Assembly (NCBI GenBank): GCA_029056365.1
Contig: JAIDBM010000311.1
Span: 1 to 9,801 of the forward strand
Length of the DNA: 9,801 nucleotides
DNA from: Muribaculaceae bacterium
GTDB lineage: Bacteria > Bacteroidota > Bacteroidia > Bacteroidales > Muribaculaceae
Direction: 5' to 3'
The notes below the pieces were generated by a model. That model did not search any database and was not told where the DNA came from. It saw only the letters and a program-made list of their open reading frames with translations. This document shows positions 6,015-9,801 of the stretch, one piece after another (position 1 is the stretch's first letter; every line of letters begins with the position of its first letter). Made by a program: the position numbers and the translations under genes.

Positions 6015-7406
6015 CTAATAATTTAGCGATTGTTTGCTATAAGCGAAGATAATTTTTGCTTTGTCGAGTAAAAATCTTGCAGCAGAGGCAGTGCTCACGT
6101 CCGGAGTTACACTTCCCACAACGGTTGTCTGGTAATATCCGCTGCCGTTGGTGGTCATTGTCACTGTCACGGGAGTGATGGTGAAAGTGTAGTCGGCTTC
6201 TTCGAGATTCTCTTTCTCTGCCAGTTCGGTTATGTATGAGCGCATGTCGCTGAAGTCATAGCTCTGTGTCGAGGAGTTATACGCTGCATAGAACGAGTGC
6301 AGGTTGTCGGGCAGAGAGTTGTCGGCAAAGAATTTGTCTTTGTCCTTGCTCAGAACCAGAAGTATGTATGACGGGGGAGTTATGTCGGCGTTATTGTCGA
6401 TTAGTTCCACCGGCAGGCTCATTGTAAGAGTGTTAATGAGCTGGAATTCGGCCTTGTTCGTGTTATACCGGCTTAAGATTTCAGGAGCCGGGAATCGCAT
6501 TTTCACCTCATATGCCGCCGGAGCTGCCACAATTGCTTCGCCTTGTTCCACAAGACGTTCTATCTTGTCGGAGGGGGTGTATGAAAGCTGGTTGTTTGTT
6601 ACTATTTCCGGTGTTACTCCGAAGTAGTTTCCGCTGAGATGCTGAATGGAGTCGCGTTGCAGTTCCTCGGAATAGAATTTGCGGGTATAGTACAGTCGCA
6701 GCAGCGATTGGCCGATGCGGGTGAGGCGTCCGCTTCCGAAGCTGTTCTGTACCGCAAGACCTTTGAAAATGCGGCTGGTGAATACTTCAGGGTCGGAGAA
6801 CGATGCCGGGTCGGCCTTGTAGGCTTCGAACAGACGGCGTCCGAGAGTTACGTCCAGAGGAACTTCGAATTCGCGGTATGTGGTGCTTTCGGTTTTCGAA
6901 AGCGAGTCGAGCCTGAAATTGGCCATTGTGTATATGCTCGAGCCGATGGGTTTGCTGGTGTTGTAGAAGCCGTCGAGCGAGGTATCGGTGTATATCGGAT
7001 AAGGAAGTTCGCGCTCCAGTTCATACACGGTGAGGCCCATCGGGGCTATGGAGTCGCCGATGAAGTCGCCTGTAGGAACACGCATTATGAGCCGCAGTGA
7101 GTCGATCGAGGCAACGTCGTCGGTTTCGATGTTTGCGGCCGGCATGAACTGCGACACGAAGTAGCTTTGTACCGAGCCATAGCCGTCTATGTCGATGTCG
7201 CCCAGAAGCTGTGTAAGTGTGCGCGACTGCACATTGTTGTTGCGTACAGAACTGCCGCTCACAGTGAATGCCGAGTCGATGAGTATCTCGATGTTTTCGT
7301 CTATTACCGACTGCCCGATGTTTGATGTCTGGTCGCATGAGCCGAATACAATCAGGGCAGGCAGTATCAGAGCGCCGGCCAGGCGGCTGTGGAATCTGGA
7401 GTGCAT
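6015..7406 (-). CDS. DUF4270 family lipoprotein
   Basis: This 463-residue protein starts with a signal peptide and a lipobox-like FGSC, with Cys24 as the expected lipidated residue (SCDQTSNIG follows). The rest is soluble and beta-rich, with the family pattern seen in Bacteroidales DUF4270 proteins: an early IGQSVIDENIEILIDSAF (about 30-47), IDSLRLIMRVPTGDFIGD (about 101-118) and VYELERELPYPIYTD. No catalytic motif is visible and its function is not known. It should be anchored at the periplasmic face or the cell surface. It starts 9 bases after the half-GT5 gene, an arrangement commonly seen in Bacteroidales as I recall, so the two probably share a transcript. The family call is good; the role is open. 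Confidence 0.85.
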   Translation of the reverse strand: MHSRFHSRLAGALILPALIVFGSCDQTSNIGQSVIDENIEILIDSAFTVSGSSVRNNNVQSRTLTQLLGDIDIDGYGSVQSYFVSQFMPAANIETDDVASIDSLRLIMRVPTGDFIGDSIAPMGLTVYELERELPYPIYTDTSLDGFYNTSKPIGSSIYTMANFRLDSLSKTESTTYREFEVPLDVTLGRRLFEAYKADPASFSDPEVFTSRIFKGLAVQNSFGSGRLTRIGQSLLRLYYTRKFYSEELQRDSIQHLSGNYFGVTPEIVTNNQLSYTPSDKIERLVEQGEAIVAAPAAYEVKMRFPAPEILSRYNTNKAEFQLINTLTMSLPVELIDNNADITPPSYILLVLSKDKDKFFADNSLPDNLHSFYAAYNSSTQSYDFSDMRSYITELAEKENLEEADYTFTITPVTVTMTTNGSGYYQTTVVGSVTPDVSTASAARFLLDKAKIIFAYSKQSLNY

Positions 7407-7415
7407 AAGTGAGTC

Positions 7416-8225
7416 TTATTCGAGGGAGGTGTAGAAGTTGTAGTATGCATCGGTGAAGTTGTCTTCGCCGGGGAAGGGGAGGAATGGTTTTCCTGAAGCT
7501 TTGGCATACTCGATGAGTTCGGGATCGACATCGGCGGTTGCCTGCACAATTGCATCGGAGTGGTCGATTGCGAACTTGTTGAGGGTTTTGAAGTCTACCG
7601 GCTCTGTACCGAGCGATGCCAGCAGTTCATCGGAGAATCCTTCCATGCGCAGTTTTTCCTGGAATCTGGGGTCGAAGGTGCCGGTGAAGCCGTTTCCGAA
7701 GAGGCTGTACACCATTTTTGCGCCGGAGAACGAAGGGTCGTCGGCGTAGGTGTGCCTGATGTAAAGCGGGGCGAGAGCGGTTATCCATCCGGAGCAGTGT
7801 ATTATGCCGGACTCCCATCGCAGTTTTTTTACTGTCTCGATAACACCGCGAACGAAGAAAATGGCACGTTCGTCGTTTTCTTCCGGCATGGTGTTTATTT
7901 CAAGGTCTTCGGCACGCTGGCGCAGGAAGTAATCGTCGTTGTCGATGAAATAGACCTGCATTCGCGAGGGCTGAAGCGTGGCTACTTTTATTATGAGCGG
8001 ATGGTCGTTGTCGTCAATCACTATGTTGAGACCGGAGAGGCGTATTACCTCGTGGAGCTGGTTGCGACGTTCGTTGATACATGCATAACGGGGCATGAAA
8101 GTTCTGACTTCCAGTCCTTTTTCAATCATGCCCTGAGGCACCGACTGCCCGAGCGACGCCATGACGCCGGGCTTGAGGTAGGGGGTTATCTCCTGCGAGA
8201 TATATAGCACTTTCTTTAGGCTCAT
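7416..8225 (-). CDS. Half-length glycogen/starch synthase-like (GT5 N-domain) protein with degenerate active site
   Basis: The 269 residues match the N-terminal Rossmann half of GT5 glycogen synthases: MSLKKVLYISQEITPYLKPG aligns with the start of GlgA, and SVPQGMIEKGLEVRTFMPRY with its next helix and strand. Normal GlgA has about 480 residues and two domains; the C-terminal nucleotide-sugar domain is absent. The signature KTGGL is replaced by KPGVM (18-22). The HAHDW site reads HCSGW (143-147). The region of the usual HN motif reads SLFGNGFTG (174-182). Database entries often call such proteins glycogen synthase, but I doubt it makes glycogen by itself; it may be a regulator, scaffold or binding subunit (inference). 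No signal peptide, so cytoplasmic. It is first in an operon with the DUF4270 lipoprotein. Start ATG 8225 is the only good one after the promoter. Confidence 0.85.
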   Translation of the reverse strand: MSLKKVLYISQEITPYLKPGVMASLGQSVPQGMIEKGLEVRTFMPRYACINERRNQLHEVIRLSGLNIVIDDNDHPLIIKVATLQPSRMQVYFIDNDDYFLRQRAEDLEINTMPEENDERAIFFVRGVIETVKKLRWESGIIHCSGWITALAPLYIRHTYADDPSFSGAKMVYSLFGNGFTGTFDPRFQEKLRMEGFSDELLASLGTEPVDFKTLNKFAIDHSDAIVQATADVDPELIEYAKASGKPFLPFPGEDNFTDAYYNFYTSLE

Positions 8226-8240
8226 TAAGATGTGGATTTT

Positions 8241-8288
8241 GATTTTATCCGCAAAGGTACGAATTTATTTCCACATAAGGATAAAATC
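8241..8288. repeat. 10-base perfect inverted repeat around the GT5-like gene's -7 box
   Basis: GATTTTATCC (8241-8250) and GGATAAAATC (8279-8288) are exact reverse complements, separated by 28 bases that contain the -7 element (8252-8259). A second inverted pair, ATGTGGA (8230-8236) and TCCACAT (8270-8276), is interleaved with it. The right arm lies near -33 and the left arm near the transcription start, a good placement for a repressor. Confidence 0.7.
8252..8259 (-). promoter_or_regulatory. -7 promoter element of the half-GT5/DUF4270 operon
   Basis: TACCTTTG followed by C on the minus strand (8259-8251) fits TAnnTTTG. A TTTTA-like stretch near 8283-8286 is the only -33 candidate and is weak. 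Transcription would begin near 8246, leaving a leader of about 20 bases. Confidence 0.65.
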
Positions 8289-8317
8289 GGGTGCTGTAAA
8301 CGTTTTTTTTATGTTTT

Positions 8318-8351
8318 TTTGTGCTGAATCCATCGAACTTTACTATCTTTG
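8318..8351 (+). promoter_or_regulatory. Promoter of the DsbD-alpha/dsbD operon
   Basis: TTTG (8318-8321) and TATCTTTG followed by C (8344-8352) fit the Bacteroides consensus with a slightly long 22-base spacer. Runs of eight T (8303-8310) and seven T (8314-8320) lie just upstream, about one helical turn apart. Transcription should start near 8357, leaving a leader of about 130 bases. That leader contains short direct repeats (GCAGGC twice at 8351-8366; CTGCGGA at 8372-8378 and 8402-8408) but no structure that I can name. Confidence 0.6.
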
Positions 8352-8489
8352 CAGGCAAAAGCAGGCCGATGCTGCGGATTTTTCTGATGCAGTCGTTTAA
8401 CCTGCGGAGTTTTTGCGTGTCATATGGATATACGGTGTCGCGATGCCGCTATCTTTTGTTTGAATAATAACATAATTAACCGAAGAGTA

Positions 8490-8948
8490 ATGAAGAAATA
8501 TGCAGTACTTCTGGCGATGGTTATCGCCGTAGCCTTTGCGGCAGCCGCACAGGATGTCGTGAAGTGGACACACAGTGTGAAAATGACCTCAGCCACCGAG
8601 GGAACGGTTACATTTACAGCAACCATCGACAAAGGCTGGCATGTGTACGGACTCGACATCCCGCAGGGCGGTCCGAAGCCTACCAGTTTTAATTTCGACA
8701 AAAGCACCGGAATCGCAACTGTAGGTAAAATCGTTACTTCTCCCAAACCTACAAAAGTGTTCGACAAGGCCTTCGACATGGAACTCAGCTGGTGGGCCGG
8801 AAAGGCTGTATTTACACAGAAGTTCAAAGTTACCGATGCCGCCAGTGCAAAGTTGGTGGTAACCGTGCGTTATATGGCCTGCAACGATGCGAACTGCATG
8901 CCTCCCAAGCGCCAGACTTTCGAAATCGCTATTCCCCGGAAAAAGTAA
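8490..8948 (+). CDS. Stand-alone DsbD N-terminal (DsbD-alpha) domain protein
   Basis: I chose ATG 8490 (MKKYAVLLAMV...), giving 152 residues. An in-frame ATG at 8424 would put 22 residues ahead of a perfectly good signal peptide (about 1-20, cleaved near AAAA/QD). The mature part is a single immunoglobulin-like DsbD-alpha domain: VKWTHSV, GTVTFTATIDKGWHVYG, then MACNDANCMPP near the C-terminus. Cys131 and Cys136 correspond to the disulfide pair that passes electrons in DsbD (C-x4-C here, against C-x5-C in E. coli). No membrane segment is present beyond the signal, so it should be periplasmic. It precedes dsbD by 44 bases with no terminator between, so they are co-transcribed. It could be an electron acceptor from DsbD or a partner for particular clients; this is inference. 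Confidence 0.85.
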   Translation: MKKYAVLLAMVIAVAFAAAAQDVVKWTHSVKMTSATEGTVTFTATIDKGWHVYGLDIPQGGPKPTSFNFDKSTGIATVGKIVTSPKPTKVFDKAFDMELSWWAGKAVFTQKFKVTDAASAKLVVTVRYMACNDANCMPPKRQTFEIAIPRKK

Positions 8949-8992
8949 ACAACGTGTAATCAAAAGCCAATCTAAAAATCCAACTATAAGCA

Positions 8993-9801
8993 ATGATCCG
9001 TAATTTCACCGGCCGGCTGCTGACACTGCTGATGGCCGTAATAATGGCTTCATCGGCATTCGCCGCGCCTGTTCAGAAGGTTAAGTGGAGCACTTCGGTC
9101 GACTCGCTGTCGCCCACCGAGGGAGTGCTGAAATTCACTGCCGAGATAGACCCTACCTATCATATATACGGCATGGTGCACGAGGGCGACCCCTCTCAGC
9201 CGATACAGTACACCGAATTCAGCTTCGATGCGGTCGAAGGGCTTGAGTTCATGGGCAATCCCACAAGCAGTGTGCCTGTGAAACGCGAGTACGACGATGT
9301 ACAGAAACTCGAGACTCCCGTCTACGAAGGCACGGTGGTGTTCTCACAGCCGTTCAGATGGACAGGCAAGGGCGCCGTGGATATTAAAGGCAAAGTACGC
9401 TGCATGGCTTGCGATGCCAGCAGCTGCACTCCTCCGTTCAACTACCGTTTCGATGTTGTTTTCGGAAACTCGTCGGCCGGTGTAGCCCAGGCAACACCTC
9501 CGGTACAGGCCGAACAGCCTGCAGCCGTATCGTCGGCTGCACCGTCGGTGGCCAACAGCGGCTGGTGGGAACCCGTCGATATGGAAAGCGCCGTCGATAC
9601 CGACCAGCCGTCGGCATGGATGATACTCCTCATCGGTTTCGCAGGCGGTCTGCTGGCACTGCTCACGCCGTGTGTATGGCCCATGATACCGATGACCATG
9701 AGCTTCTTCCTCAAAAAAGGACGTAGCCGCAGCAAATCGATAGCCGATTCTGTCACATATGGCGGAAGCATAGTAGTTATCTATCTTGTGCTCGGCCTAG
9801 G
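8993..9801 (+). CDS. dsbD: Thiol:disulfide interchange protein DsbD, 3' end outside window
   Basis: The frame is open from ATG 8993 to the right edge (269 full codons visible). A signal peptide (about 1-25, SSAFAA) leads into a DsbD-alpha domain: VKWSTSVDSLSPTEGVLKF, IDPTYHIYG, and RCMACDASSCTPP, where Cys140 and Cys145 form the likely redox pair (Cys137 is extra). An Ala/Pro/Gln/Ser-rich linker (about 160-190) follows. A membrane domain then starts at about 209 with GFAGGLLALLTPCVWPMIPM; Cys227 is the first conserved membrane cysteine of the CcdA/DsbD core. The second membrane cysteine and any C-terminal thioredoxin domain lie outside. DsbD carries electrons from cytoplasmic thioredoxin to periplasmic thiol proteins. 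Its alpha domain resembles the preceding gene product, which suggests a tandem duplication. Confidence 0.92.
   Translation, partial: MIRNFTGRLLTLLMAVIMASSAFAAPVQKVKWSTSVDSLSPTEGVLKFTAEIDPTYHIYGMVHEGDPSQPIQYTEFSFDAVEGLEFMGNPTSSVPVKREYDDVQKLETPVYEGTVVFSQPFRWTGKGAVDIKGKVRCMACDASSCTPPFNYRFDVVFGNSSAGVAQATPPVQAEQPAAVSSAAPSVANSGWWEPVDMESAVDTDQPSAWMILLIGFAGGLLALLTPCVWPMIPMTMSFFLKKGRSRSKSIADSVTYGGSIVVIYLVLGL

Noticed and set aside
7560..8207. Plus-strand frame of 215 codons
   Set aside because: It is antisense to the half-GT5 gene and lacks a recognisable domain, promoter or signal.
8424..8489. Earlier ATG for the small DsbD-alpha protein
   Set aside because: It would place 22 extra residues before a complete signal peptide. 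ATG 8490 gives a standard secreted N-terminus.

Overview
The window looks like ordinary chromosome from a member of the Bacteroidota, most likely the order Bacteroidales (gut families such as Muribaculaceae, Bacteroidaceae or Prevotellaceae). Three things point there. Promoters match the Bacteroides pattern (TTTG near -33, TAnnTTTG near -7). Genes lack purine-rich ribosome binding sites. The gene content is typical of that order: SH3/NlpC-P60 peptidase, half-length glycogen-synthase-like protein next to a DUF4270 lipoprotein, and DsbD preceded by a separate DsbD N-terminal domain protein. The family-level assignment is inference.

Left block (1-3319, minus strand): one tight operon reading leftwards from a good promoter at 3288-3319. 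It runs LysE-family exporter, CBM9-like protein without a signal peptide, secreted transglutaminase-like protein with an intact Cys-His-Asp triad, and a secreted SH3-domain NlpC/P60-type peptidase cut by the left edge. Gaps are 35 and 7 bases, then a 4-base ATGA overlap. The theme is probably breakdown of cell-wall peptides with transport of small products.

Middle block (3320-5890, plus strand): a 306-base spacer with divergent promoters and a tandem repeat leads into an NhaC-type Na+/H+ antiporter. This overlaps by an ATGA junction with a tRNA-dihydrouridine synthase. Hairpin terminators follow.

Right-middle block (5825-8259, minus strand): a promoter at 8252-8259 drives a 269-residue protein that resembles only the N-terminal half of GT5 glycogen synthase and lacks its active-site motifs, followed 9 bases later by a DUF4270 lipoprotein. 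A tRNA-Thr(CGT) gene with its own -7 element lies directly behind the lipoprotein stop codon. The tRNA has A-C mismatches in two stems.

Right block (8318-9801, plus strand): a divergent promoter drives a small secreted DsbD-alpha domain protein and then full DsbD, which runs off the right edge in its first membrane segments. Together they should carry electrons across the inner membrane to periplasmic thiol proteins.

I found no mobile element, CRISPR array, phage gene or obvious new defence system. The points most worth a second look are the degenerate half-GT5 protein, the mismatched tRNA, the inverted repeat around the GT5-like promoter, and the paired DsbD-alpha domains.
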